A DNA stretch of 64,000 nt from contig JAHDKI010000014.1 of assembly GCA_018436925.1 (NCBI GenBank), positions 186,001-250,000 on the forward strand, in the 5' to 3' direction. The notes under the pieces were generated by a model. The model worked only from the letters and a program-made list of their open reading frames with translations, had not been told where the DNA came from and searched no databases. The first letter of the stretch is position 1. Every line of letters starts with the position of its first letter. The translations under genes were made by a program, and so were the position numbers. The stretch is from Syntrophaceae bacterium (GTDB lineage Bacteria; Desulfobacterota; Syntrophia; Syntrophales; Smithellaceae). This document shows positions 55,224 to 63,663 of this stretch, in pieces.

Positions 55224-56510
55224 ATGGAACATGCGATATTAACCTACCAGGGCAAGACCCTGGAACTGCCGATTGTCGAGGGATCGGAAGAAGAAAAGGC
55301 GATTGACATCTCCAGCCTCAGGCAAGCCACCGGGCTGATTACCCTGGATGTCGGCTATCAAAATACAGGATCGTGCACCTCCTCGATTACCTTTATCGAT
55401 GGAGATAAGGGGATTTTGCGCTATCGGGGCATCCCGATTGAGGAACTTGCGGAGAAAGCAAGCTTCTCCGAGGTCGCTTATCTGTTGATATACGGCAATC
55501 TGCCCACCCCTGAGGAGCAGCAGATTTTTTCCAAACATTTAACGCAAAACTCCATGATCCACGAGGAAATGCTCCGATTCTTCGACGGATTCCCGCCCAC
55601 AGCGCATCCCATGGCCATTTTAAGCACCATGGTCAACGCGTTATCCGTCTATTACACGGATTATTACACGGAAGACTTTCAGGGCGACACCTTTGACCTG
55701 ATGGCCGCGTCCCTGATATCACGGATTCGGACGATTGCCGCTTATTCCTATAAGCACAGCATCGGCGAGCCGCATGTCTATCCCAAGCGCGATCTGAAAT
55801 ACGCGTCGAATTTTCTCTACATGATGTTTGAAAGTCCGGTGAATCCCTATGTGCCGGATCCGGATATCGAAAGGGCGCTGTCCACCCTTTTGATCCTACA
55901 TGCCGATCACGAGCAGAACTGCAGTACCTCCACCGTTCGGCTGGTCGGTTCCAGCATGGTCAATCTCTATGCGTCGATCTGCGCCGGCATTTGCGCGCTG
56001 TGGGGGCCTCTGCACGGCGGCGCAAATCAGAAAGTCATCGAAATGCTTGAGGACATTCGAAGAAACAATCTCTCCATAAAAGACTGTATCGCCTCCGCAA
56101 AGGACAAAAACAGCAAATTCCGTCTGTTCGGGTTCGGACATCGGGTTTACAAGAATTACGATCCGCGGGCGAAAATCCTCAAGAAATATTGTGAAACCAT
56201 CTTTAAGAAATACAATTATGACGATCCGCTGATTCATATCGCTATGGAACTTGAAGAGGCGGCATTAAAAGACGACTTCTTCGTCGAAAGAAAACTCTAT
56301 CCGAACGTGGATTTCTACAGCGGGATTCTTTACCGTATGATCGGCATACCGACCAACATGTTCACGGTTATGTTCGCCATCGGCAGGCTTCCGGGAATGA
56401 TTGCGCAGTGGAAGGAAATGCATGACGCCGTGCCGCTGAAAATCGGCAGGCCGCGCCAGATTTACACAGGCAGCACCATCCGCCCATATGTTCCGATCGG
56501 GCAGCGTTGA
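55224..56510 (+). CDS. gltA: Citrate synthase
   Basis: Condenses oxaloacetate and acetyl-CoA. 428 residues, the type II (GltA) length. RYRGIPIEELAE, HADHEQNCSTSTVRL, LWGPLHGGANQ (catalytic His), GFGHRVYKNYDPRA (catalytic His) and PNVDFYSG (catalytic Asp) are all intact. It is not of the Re type. It looks monocistronic, from its own promoter; no clear terminator follows, so some transcripts could run into the attenuator region downstream. Confidence 0.96.
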   Translation: MEHAILTYQGKTLELPIVEGSEEEKAIDISSLRQATGLITLDVGYQNTGSCTSSITFIDGDKGILRYRGIPIEELAEKASFSEVAYLLIYGNLPTPEEQQIFSKHLTQNSMIHEEMLRFFDGFPPTAHPMAILSTMVNALSVYYTDYYTEDFQGDTFDLMAASLISRIRTIAAYSYKHSIGEPHVYPKRDLKYASNFLYMMFESPVNPYVPDPDIERALSTLLILHADHEQNCSTSTVRLVGSSMVNLYASICAGICALWGPLHGGANQKVIEMLEDIRRNNLSIKDCIASAKDKNSKFRLFGFGHRVYKNYDPRAKILKKYCETIFKKYNYDDPLIHIAMELEEAALKDDFFVERKLYPNVDFYSGILYRMIGIPTNMFTVMFAIGRLPGMIAQWKEMHDAVPLKIGRPRQIYTGSTIRPYVPIGQR

Positions 56511-56548
56511 GCCGGACGGCCGCTTATCCAGAAAATGTGAATTTTTTC

Positions 56549-56577
56549 TTGACATTTGACCGTTATTTGCCTATATG
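56549..56577 (+). promoter_or_regulatory. Sigma-70-type promoter of the liv-type operon leader
   Basis: TTGACA, 17 bases, TATATG, downstream of gltA. The predicted start near 56584 puts the leader-peptide ATG (56586) almost at the RNA 5' end. Confidence 0.68.
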
Positions 56578-56585
56578 CGCGATTC

Positions 56586-56687
56586 ATGGGAACAAATCAA
56601 GGCACATTAAAATCTGATCAGTTTACGCAGGCAGTCAATTTTTACTTTTATTTTTTTAGCTTTAGGGGCTCTATCGGGTCTGCCTGA
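56586..56687 (+). CDS. Candidate Phe/Tyr-rich leader peptide
   Basis: A 33-codon frame, ATG to TGA. Codons 18-26 read NFYFYFFSF: five Phe and two Tyr in this run plus one more Phe at codon 13. The stop (56685-56687) falls within RNA segment 2 of the attenuator. No ribosome site precedes the ATG; if the promoter is right, the message is near-leaderless. The run comes from a T-rich stretch, which yields Phe codons in any frame, so translation must be shown. E. coli pheA and pheST have leaders of this kind. Confidence 0.5.
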   Translation: MGTNQGTLKSDQFTQAVNFYFYFFSFRGSIGSA

Positions 56688-56752
56688 ACGTAAGTTGACC
56701 GGCAAGGGAAACATAAGCCGTGGGCAGACAAAAGACTGCCCACGGCTTTTTT
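56628..56752 (+). promoter_or_regulatory. Candidate ribosome-mediated attenuator
   Basis: Three exclusive pairings can be drawn. Segment 1 CAGGCAG (56628-56634) with segment 2 CTGCCTG (56680-56686). Segment 2 GTCTGCC (56678-56684) with segment 3 GGCAGAC (56723-56729), supported by inner CGGC/GCCG (56699-56702 with 56717-56720): the antiterminator. Segment 3 in the terminator. A ribosome held on Phe codons (56640-56663) would cover segment 1 and free segment 2. Confidence 0.6.
56715..56752 (+). terminator. Strong intrinsic terminator before the livK-like gene
   Basis: A perfect 13-bp stem (AAGCCGTGGGCAG with CTGCCCACGGCTT), eight-base loop, six Ts. It ends 43 bases before the livK-like ATG. 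Confidence 0.92.
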
Positions 56753-56795
56753 GTTGTGCGATCGGTTCTCAAAAAAAGCAAGAGGGGGGATCAGT

Positions 56796-57995
56796 ATGGT
56801 AAAGAGAATTTTGACGGCAGTTGCGGTTTCGCTTTTGGTCTGCGCCGGATTCGCCGGAGCCCAGTCCAAAACGATTAAAGTGGGAGCGGCAATCAATCTA
56901 ACGGGACCTGCGTCGACCTGGGGCCAGTATCATGAAAAAGGCCAGCGGGATTATTTTCGTTACGTCAATGAAGTCAAAGGCGGGGTAGCGGGACACACCA
57001 TCGAAATGATCACCGTCGATACGGCCTATAAAGTGCCCGAAGCGATGGCCGCCGTTCGAAAGTTTGTTTTGCAGGACAAAGTCGACATGATCGCCACCTG
57101 GGGCGCAGGCGAAGGTCTTGCGGCAAAACCAATCATCCAGGAATACAAAGTTCCGACCATCAACTATTCAACCAGCTGGGAGATACTCGAAAAACCAATC
57201 GATTATATGTACTTGCCGTTCGGAAGCTATAAGATGGACTGCTATGCCGTTCTCGAATACATCCTCGCCATCCATAAAGGCAAACAGGCTCCGAAAGTTG
57301 GACTTTTGACCTACAACAACGCCTATGGACGATCCATTCACGCTCCCAGCAAGGAATACGCGGCAAAGCTGGGAATCGAACTGGTGGCCATCGAAGAGTT
57401 CCCGCCCAGAACGGTTGATTTAAACACAGAACTGCTCCGTCTTAAGAAGCAGGGCGCGGAATATATTTTCATTCAAATGCTGCCCTCGGCGATCATCACC
57501 GCTTTTAAAAGCGCGGATCGCATCAAATACAACCCGCTTTTTCTGGGCACCTGGACATCCACAGACCCGGATTTCTTCAAAATGGGCAAGGGACTCATCC
57601 GAGACCGGCTGGTCATGCAATTTCCCGGCGGCCTGCCGTCTGATAAGACGCCCGGCATGGCCATAATGAAAGAATTGTGGTCGCGATATAAAACAGTGGA
57701 TGGATTCGACGCAGCTTACTGGGAAGGCATCGTCGTCGGAATGATTATGGAGAGAGCGTTCATTCGGGCCTATGAGCGGGACAAAACAATCAATCCCGCA
57801 ACCATCAACGCGGCAATGGAATCCTTCAAGGATGAAGATTTCGGCGGTATTGTTCCCAAAGTGAGCTATTCGAAAGACAATCACGAAGGATCCTTCACCG
57901 CCAGAATCGTGAAGGTCAAGGAAAACGGCACTTACATTCCTTTGACGAATTTTTACGTTCCGGGGCGAGATAAAATCAAGCTCATCAAGAAGTAA
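56796..57995 (+). CDS. livK: Branched-chain-type ABC transporter substrate-binding protein
   Basis: Periplasmic binding protein of the LivJ/LivK (Peripla_BP_6) family, 399 residues, signal peptide cleaved near AGA-QS. IKVGAAINLTGPASTWG, a GAGEGLAAKPIIQEYKVP ligand-loop region, and VGLLTYNNAYGRS show the type I fold. Ligands in this family range from Leu/Ile/Val to aromatic and short organic acids; the companions here (two CoA ligases) suggest a carboxylic acid or an aromatic compound. GAGGGGGG precedes the ATG at 56796. It is the first structural gene behind the attenuator. Confidence 0.9.
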   Translation: MVKRILTAVAVSLLVCAGFAGAQSKTIKVGAAINLTGPASTWGQYHEKGQRDYFRYVNEVKGGVAGHTIEMITVDTAYKVPEAMAAVRKFVLQDKVDMIATWGAGEGLAAKPIIQEYKVPTINYSTSWEILEKPIDYMYLPFGSYKMDCYAVLEYILAIHKGKQAPKVGLLTYNNAYGRSIHAPSKEYAAKLGIELVAIEEFPPRTVDLNTELLRLKKQGAEYIFIQMLPSAIITAFKSADRIKYNPLFLGTWTSTDPDFFKMGKGLIRDRLVMQFPGGLPSDKTPGMAIMKELWSRYKTVDGFDAAYWEGIVVGMIMERAFIRAYERDKTINPATINAAMESFKDEDFGGIVPKVSYSKDNHEGSFTARIVKVKENGTYIPLTNFYVPGRDKIKLIKK

Positions 57996-58009
57996 TGGAT
58001 GAAAAACGA

Positions 58010-58049
58010 TTCCGGCGGAGTCATCGGGATGCCCCGACCTCCGCCGGAA
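58010..58049 (+). repeat. Stable intercistronic stem-loop between livK- and livG-like genes
   Basis: TTCCGGCGGAG (58010-58020) pairs perfectly with CTCCGCCGGAA (58039-58049), and TCGGG/CCCGA extend it inside. There is no T run, so it is not an intrinsic terminator. Such a hairpin after a binding-protein gene usually protects the upstream message from 3' decay and raises its yield over the membrane genes. Confidence 0.75.
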
Positions 58050-58084
58050 CCACAAAGGCATAAAAGCACAGCACCGAGGATTTC

Positions 58085-58915
58085 ATGAAAGCATATCGCA
58101 GCCGGCCATCCATCATGACCGATCGAACGCAGGAAAACAATCGGGCCGAACTCGAGATACGGAATCTGCGTTTGAGTTTCGGAGGGGTCATTGCGGTTCG
58201 GGACGTTGATTTGAGAGTCCGGACAGGCGAACTGATGGCGGTAATCGGGCCCAACGGCGCCGGAAAAACGAGCCTGCTCAACTGTATCACCGGTTTTTAT
58301 CATCCCCAGGAGGGTCAGATCCTTTTCAACGGCCGGGACATCACCCGCCTGCACACCCATCATCTGGTCAACGTCGGAATCGGCAGAACATTTCAGAATA
58401 TCGAGCTTTTCCCGGGGATGACCGTCCTGGCCAATATGACCCTGGCCAGACATATTCACTGCCGCTACAGTTTCTGGAAATCCTGTCTTTTCTCCCCGAA
58501 GGTGCGGCAGGAAGAAATCCGACACAGACAGATTCTGGAAGAGATCATCGATTTTCTGGAGATGCAATCCATTCGCAAGCAGACTGTCGGATCTTTGCCT
58601 TACGGCATGATGAAAAGAGTGGAGCTCGGGCGCGCGCTGGCGCTGCAACCCAAACTGCTGATTCTGGACGAACCCTTTGCGGGCATGAACCTGGAAGAAA
58701 AAGAAGACATGGTGCGCTTCCTTCTGGAACTCAACGGCCGCTGGGGGCTGACCATGATCCTGGTCGAACACGACATGTCCATCGTGATGAGCATTTCCCA
58801 GCGGATTATGGTGCTCAATTTCGGAGAAAAACTCGGAGAGGGGACCCCTGAGGAAATCAGCGCCAATCCCGAAGTCATCAAAGCCTATCTGGGCGATGCC
58901 CAGTCTATTGATTAA
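58085..58915 (+). CDS. livG: ABC transporter ATP-binding protein LivG-type
   Basis: 276 residues. Walker A GPNGAGKTS, Q-loop region GRTFQNIELFPGMTV, a LivG-type signature SLPYGMMKRVELGRALA in place of canonical LSGGQ, Walker B LLILDEPFAGM and switch His in LVEHDMS. The N-terminal ~20 residues before the domain are extra; an ATG ten codons in could be the start, but GAGGA precedes 58085. It energises uptake together with the LivF-type subunit. Confidence 0.92.
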   Translation: MKAYRSRPSIMTDRTQENNRAELEIRNLRLSFGGVIAVRDVDLRVRTGELMAVIGPNGAGKTSLLNCITGFYHPQEGQILFNGRDITRLHTHHLVNVGIGRTFQNIELFPGMTVLANMTLARHIHCRYSFWKSCLFSPKVRQEEIRHRQILEEIIDFLEMQSIRKQTVGSLPYGMMKRVELGRALALQPKLLILDEPFAGMNLEEKEDMVRFLLELNGRWGLTMILVEHDMSIVMSISQRIMVLNFGEKLGEGTPEEISANPEVIKAYLGDAQSID

Positions 58916-58932
58916 CCGGGAGATCTAAGACA

Positions 58933-60861
58933 TTGAGACATCAAGACCCCCATTCCCGAAATCCTAAAGATCTTACTCTGCCGCAGATTCTGCAATACAA
59001 CGCCTCGGTATACGGAGTCAAAAAAACGGCCATCCGCGACAAGGCCTACGGCATTTGGCAGACCTATACCTGGGAAGACTATTACCGCTTTGTGAACCTT
59101 TCGGCCGCAGGCTTAGCGGCTTTGGGCATGAAACGGGGCGAAAATCTTGCGCTGATTGTCAACAACTCCCCCGAGTGGCTGTTTTGCGAACTGGCGGCTC
59201 ACGCTCTGGGAGCGACCTCCTTGAATCTCTTCACTTCTTCGATCGCAGAAGAACTGTCTTTCTCCATCGGACGCATCGCCTCTCCGGTGGTGGTCGTCCA
59301 GGATCAGGAGCAGGTCGACAAACTTCTGGAAGTCCGCGACAAACTTCCGCACACCGTGAAGGTCGTCTATATTGATCCGACGGGCATGACGTTTTACGAT
59401 GAAAACGACTGGCTGATCAGTTATGCCCGGCTGTTGGAACTGGGCCAAGACTATCTGACCGAGCATCCGGACGATGTGGATCGGAAAATCGCCAAAGGCA
59501 GGCCGGACGATATGGCCATTATGATCCAGACATCAGGAACCACAGGCGTTCCCAAACTCGCAATGCTGTCGCACCGGAACCTGACCACCATGGCTCGCCA
59601 GTGGATCGAAGCCGAAAATCTGAAACCCGAAGAAAACTGGATTTCCATGTCTCCTCCGGCTTGGATCGTGGACCAGATGTGGGGAATGGGCGTCTCTCTG
59701 GTTTCCGCCATGACGATGAACTTTCCCGAGACGGCGGAAACGGTTCCTGAAGATTTTCGGGAAATCGGACCTTCCATCCTAATCACCGCCTCGCGTTTCT
59801 GGGAGGATATGGCCTCCCGCATCCGCGTGAAAATTTCGGATGCCGGATGGCTCAAAAGACATCTTTTCGACATGGCGGAGCAGTTCGGACGAAGCCTTGT
59901 GAACAAAAAACTCCACCGCCGCCGAATCTCATGGCCGCACCGGCTGCTTTACCGCTTCTATTCTTTGACGGTCTACCGGCCGTTGCTCGACCGTTTGGGA
60001 TGTTCTCGTTTCGCCAGCGCCTTTACGGGAGGACACCCGATCAGCCCGGATGTGATCGGTTTTTTCCGCGCGATCGGATTGAATCTCAAGCAGTGCTATG
60101 GCCTAACGGAATCCGGAGGCATCTTTCAAATTCAACCCGATGGTGAAGTTAAACTTGAGACCGTCGGCAAACCTTTGCCTTTAACCGAGGTTCGCATCGC
60201 TCCGGATCAGGAAGTGCTTGTCAAATCCGATGCCAACTTTTCCGGTTACTATAATGATTACCAGTCCACGCAGGCCGCCTTCGACAACGGATGGCTCAAG
60301 ACGGGGGATGCCGGATACATAGACGACGACGGGCACCTGCTCATCATCGGACGCAAAGAAGACATCATCCGCAACAAAAGCGGCGACGCCTTCTCGCCTG
60401 ATTTCATTGAAACCCGTCTGAAATTCAGTCCCTATATCAAAGAAGCGGTGACGTTCGGCGAGGCGCGACCTTACATCACCGCCATGATCAACATTGATCA
60501 GGGCAACGTCGGCAACTGGGCGGAAGAAAGAATGATCCCTTATACAACCTATATGGACTTGTCTCAGCAGAAGGCTGTCGAGGATCTCATTCTCAAGGAG
60601 GTCCGGCGCGTCAACGAACAGCTTCCGGACGTCATGAAAATTAAAAAATTCGTTTTGCTCTACAAACTGCTCGACGCCGACGACGAAGAGCTCACGCGCA
60701 CCGGCAAGGTGAGGCGCCGCTTTGTTTACGGGCTATACCTTAAAATCATCGAAGCCATGTACGGCGGATTAGAGGATGTCGCCGTGACCGGCAAGATTCG
60801 CTATCGAGACGGACGCATCGGTGAAATCGAAACGACGATCAACGTCATTACCGTCGATTAA
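58933..60861 (+). CDS. AMP-dependent long-chain-type acyl-CoA synthetase
   Basis: Activates a carboxylic acid to its CoA thioester; 642 residues. The AMP-binding loop reads IQTSGTTGVPKLAMLSH, followed by YGLTESGG, TGDAGYIDDDGHLLIIGRKED and a late Lys in RTGKVRRRF. Long-chain (FadD15-type) proteins share this layout, but substrate size cannot be read out. It lies between livG and livH, so activation is probably tied to uptake. Start TTG at 58933, 17 bases after livG, with GGGAG upstream. Confidence 0.88.
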   Translation: MRHQDPHSRNPKDLTLPQILQYNASVYGVKKTAIRDKAYGIWQTYTWEDYYRFVNLSAAGLAALGMKRGENLALIVNNSPEWLFCELAAHALGATSLNLFTSSIAEELSFSIGRIASPVVVVQDQEQVDKLLEVRDKLPHTVKVVYIDPTGMTFYDENDWLISYARLLELGQDYLTEHPDDVDRKIAKGRPDDMAIMIQTSGTTGVPKLAMLSHRNLTTMARQWIEAENLKPEENWISMSPPAWIVDQMWGMGVSLVSAMTMNFPETAETVPEDFREIGPSILITASRFWEDMASRIRVKISDAGWLKRHLFDMAEQFGRSLVNKKLHRRRISWPHRLLYRFYSLTVYRPLLDRLGCSRFASAFTGGHPISPDVIGFFRAIGLNLKQCYGLTESGGIFQIQPDGEVKLETVGKPLPLTEVRIAPDQEVLVKSDANFSGYYNDYQSTQAAFDNGWLKTGDAGYIDDDGHLLIIGRKEDIIRNKSGDAFSPDFIETRLKFSPYIKEAVTFGEARPYITAMINIDQGNVGNWAEERMIPYTTYMDLSQQKAVEDLILKEVRRVNEQLPDVMKIKKFVLLYKLLDADDEELTRTGKVRRRFVYGLYLKIIEAMYGGLEDVAVTGKIRYRDGRIGEIETTINVITVD

Positions 60862-60873
60862 GGAGACTTCCTG

Positions 60874-61752
60874 ATGGATTTTTTTCTACAGCTGCTGGTT
60901 AACGGAATTTGCATCGGTCTGCTCTACGGCATTTCCGCCATGGGGTTCGTTATGATTTTCAAGGCCTCAAGCGTGTTGAATTTCGCGCACGGCGAGCTTT
61001 TGGCTCTGGGCGCTTTCTTTTTCCTTTCTCTGGTTACCTGGGGAAAGCTGCCGATCATCGTGTCCTTTTTACTGACGCTTGTCGGATGTTTTCTTTTGGG
61101 CTTCTTGATCGAGAAATTTTTCCTTCGCCCCCTGATCGGTGAAAAACTCATCTTCGTCATCATGCTCACGGTGGGTCTGGCCGCCATGTTCAAAGGCCTG
61201 ATCCTGCTGATCTGGGGCGGAAACCTCCACACCTATCCGCCGTTTCTTCCCGACGCCCTGGAAATTGAATTGGGGTCCATCTACATCGCGCCGGTTTATT
61301 CCATGACGCTTTTGATCAGCGTCGTGTTTCTGGTCTTATTCGGTCTTTTTTTCAAAAAGTCTTCTCAGGGCATTTACATGCGATCCGTGGCGGACAACCA
61401 GAAGGCGGCTCTGTCGCTGGGCGTTCACGTGCGGAGAGTGTTTGCCTTGTCCTGGGCCATTGCAGCCATGGTGGCCTGCATGAGCGGCATTGTTTTGGGA
61501 ATCATCAACGGCGTGAACGTTCATGATTTGAGCGCTATCGGCCTGAAAGTCTTTCCCGTCGTCATTCTGGGAGGACTCGACAGCATAGGCGGCGCCATCA
61601 TCGGCGGCATCATCATCGGGCTTCTGGAGACCTTTACCGGCGGCTACCTCAATCCTTCACTGCGGGATGTGGTTCCCTATATCGTACTCGTTTTTATTTT
61701 AATGGTTAAACCCTATGGTCTGTTCGGCCTGGTCGAAATAGAACGAGTCTAG
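60874..61752 (+). CDS. livH: ABC transporter permease LivH-type
   Basis: Inner-membrane permease, 292 residues, about eight helices. LLYGISAMGFVMIFKASSV and NFAHGELLALGAFF at the start, MRSVADNQKAALSLG in the coupling loop and VVILGGLDSIGGAIIGG near the end are LivH hallmarks. AAGGAG precedes the ATG. Pairs with the LivM-type protein that follows. Confidence 0.94.
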   Translation: MDFFLQLLVNGICIGLLYGISAMGFVMIFKASSVLNFAHGELLALGAFFFLSLVTWGKLPIIVSFLLTLVGCFLLGFLIEKFFLRPLIGEKLIFVIMLTVGLAAMFKGLILLIWGGNLHTYPPFLPDALEIELGSIYIAPVYSMTLLISVVFLVLFGLFFKKSSQGIYMRSVADNQKAALSLGVHVRRVFALSWAIAAMVACMSGIVLGIINGVNVHDLSAIGLKVFPVVILGGLDSIGGAIIGGIIIGLLETFTGGYLNPSLRDVVPYIVLVFILMVKPYGLFGLVEIERV

Positions 61753-61769
61753 AAGGCGGAGACGGTTTT

Positions 61770-62840
61770 ATGAAAAAAATGTCCTTTCATCCCTGCGGCA
61801 ATTATCGCGAAAGCTACGCCGAAGAGCTCTCCATCTTTGAGACCTGGTTCGGAAGGGTCTGCCTTGGGGGCTTTCTGCTTTTGCTTTTTGGCCTGGCCCC
61901 GTTTTTTTTGAGCCCTTATCTTCTTTACATTCTCAACAACATCGGCATATTCGCCATTGCGGCGATCGGTCTGAATATCCTCATCGGATACACCGGGCAG
62001 ATCTCGCTGGGGCATGGCGCTTTCTTCGGTGTCGGCGCTTACGCCGCCGCCATTTTGGCCACGCGTCTGAATGTACCGTTCTACCTTTCCATTCCCGCCG
62101 CGGGTTTCATTACGGCGCTTGTGGGCATGATTTTCGGTATTCCTTCGGGGCGCCTCAAAGGACTCTATCTGACGATTGCCACTCTCGCCGGCCAGTTCAT
62201 CATTGAATACGTCCTCATTCAATGGGAAAGCCTGACTATGGGAACGATGGGCATCACACTGCCTTCTCCTTCCATCGCCGGCTGGACGATTTCCGGCGAC
62301 AAAATGTTTTTCTTTTTAATATTTCTTTCACTGGTGGCGACCACCTGGTTTGCCGTTAATATCATGCGCAGCAAGTTCGGCAGGGCTTTCATCGCCATTC
62401 GCGACAACGACCGGGCGGCCGAAGGCATGGGCATTCCGATTTTCAAATACAAGCTTTTGTCCTTCGCGATCAGCTCCTTCTATGCGGGCTTTGCCGGGGC
62501 CATTTGGGCCTACTACATGGTGAGTATCACAACCGAGCCATTCAATCTGGGTTTGTCGGTAGAATTCATCGCGATGGTGATCATCGGGGGAATGGGCAAT
62601 ATTCCCGGGGCCATTTTCGGGGCGACTTTCATCACGGTGCTCAACGAAGTATTGCGTTATGCCACGGGCATCCTGATGAATGTCAGCGTGATCACCAGCA
62701 TGGGATTGAACATGGCGCCTCTTCGTGAATTTGTCTTTGGCCTGGCCATCGTCTTATTCATCTTGCTGGAACCCAAAGGGCTGGCGGAATTGTGGCGTAT
62801 TCTTCGATCAAGTTTTCGTCTTTGGCCGTTTTCATACTAG
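61770..62840 (+). CDS. livM: ABC transporter permease LivM-type
   Basis: 356 residues, about ten helices. GLNILIGYTGQISLGHGAFF, RDNDRAAEGMGIPIFKYKL, and VIIGGMGNIPGAIFGA match LivM. The N-terminus (~25 residues before the first helix) is polar. It starts 17 bases after livH. Confidence 0.94.
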   Translation: MKKMSFHPCGNYRESYAEELSIFETWFGRVCLGGFLLLLFGLAPFFLSPYLLYILNNIGIFAIAAIGLNILIGYTGQISLGHGAFFGVGAYAAAILATRLNVPFYLSIPAAGFITALVGMIFGIPSGRLKGLYLTIATLAGQFIIEYVLIQWESLTMGTMGITLPSPSIAGWTISGDKMFFFLIFLSLVATTWFAVNIMRSKFGRAFIAIRDNDRAAEGMGIPIFKYKLLSFAISSFYAGFAGAIWAYYMVSITTEPFNLGLSVEFIAMVIIGGMGNIPGAIFGATFITVLNEVLRYATGILMNVSVITSMGLNMAPLREFVFGLAIVLFILLEPKGLAELWRILRSSFRLWPFSY

Positions 62841-62848
62841 GATGACAT

Positions 62849-63649
62849 ATGGCGGATATTCTATTACAGCTCAATAACATTTCGGTGGTTTATTCCGACG
62901 TGATCCAGGTTCTCAAAGGCGTTTCTCTGTCTGTCGAAAAAGGGCATATCGTGTCGCTTCTGGGAAGCAACGGCGCGGGCAAAACCACGACACTCAAGGC
63001 GATCTCCGGACTTTTGAAGCCGGAAAACGGAGAAGTGACAGACGGAGAAATTCTGTACAACGGCGTGAATATTCAGAATCAGGCGCCTGAATTCATCACG
63101 CGCCAGGGAATTATCCAGGTTTTGGAGGGCCGTCAGCCCTTCAAGTATCTCACCATTGAAGAAAACCTGAGAGTGGGAACCGCTACGCGCCCGGGAAAAC
63201 CCTACAAACAGGATCTGGAAATGGTTTATGATTATTTCCCCGCGCTTGTAAAACGGCGCAAGTCGCTTGCCGGCTACTGCAGCGGGGGTGAATTGCAGAT
63301 GCTCGTTATCGGCCGCGCGCTTATGGCTCATCCGCAGCTCTTAATGCTCGATGAACCGTCTTTGGGACTGGCGCCGCTGGTGGTTCTGGAGATTTTCCGC
63401 ATCATCAAGAAAATCAACGAAGAACACAAAACGACCATCGTCTTAGTTGAACAAAATGCCAATATGGCTTTGCAGGTCGCGCACTATGGATACGTCATGG
63501 AAAACGGCAAAATCGTCATGGAAGGTAACTCCGCAGAGCTTGCGGACAATCCGGACGTCAAGGAATTCTATCTCGGCATGGGCGCCTCCGGAACCGCAAA
63601 ATCCTATCGGGATGTCAAGGCCTATCGCAGGCGTAAACGCTGGTTGTAG
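62849..63649 (+). CDS. livF: ABC transporter ATP-binding protein LivF-type
   Basis: 266 residues. Walker A GSNGAGKTTT, Q-loop region ITRQGIIQVLEGRQPF, signature CSGGELQMLVIGRAL, Walker B LLMLDEPSLGLAP, and switch region VLVEQNANMAL (Gln in place of His, as is normal in LivF). The C-terminus is ~25 residues longer than typical and basic (RRRKRWL). It starts eight bases after livM. Confidence 0.93.
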   Translation: MADILLQLNNISVVYSDVIQVLKGVSLSVEKGHIVSLLGSNGAGKTTTLKAISGLLKPENGEVTDGEILYNGVNIQNQAPEFITRQGIIQVLEGRQPFKYLTIEENLRVGTATRPGKPYKQDLEMVYDYFPALVKRRKSLAGYCSGGELQMLVIGRALMAHPQLLMLDEPSLGLAPLVVLEIFRIIKKINEEHKTTIVLVEQNANMALQVAHYGYVMENGKIVMEGNSAELADNPDVKEFYLGMGASGTAKSYRDVKAYRRRKRWL

Positions 63650-63663
63650 CAAAGGAGGATGTC

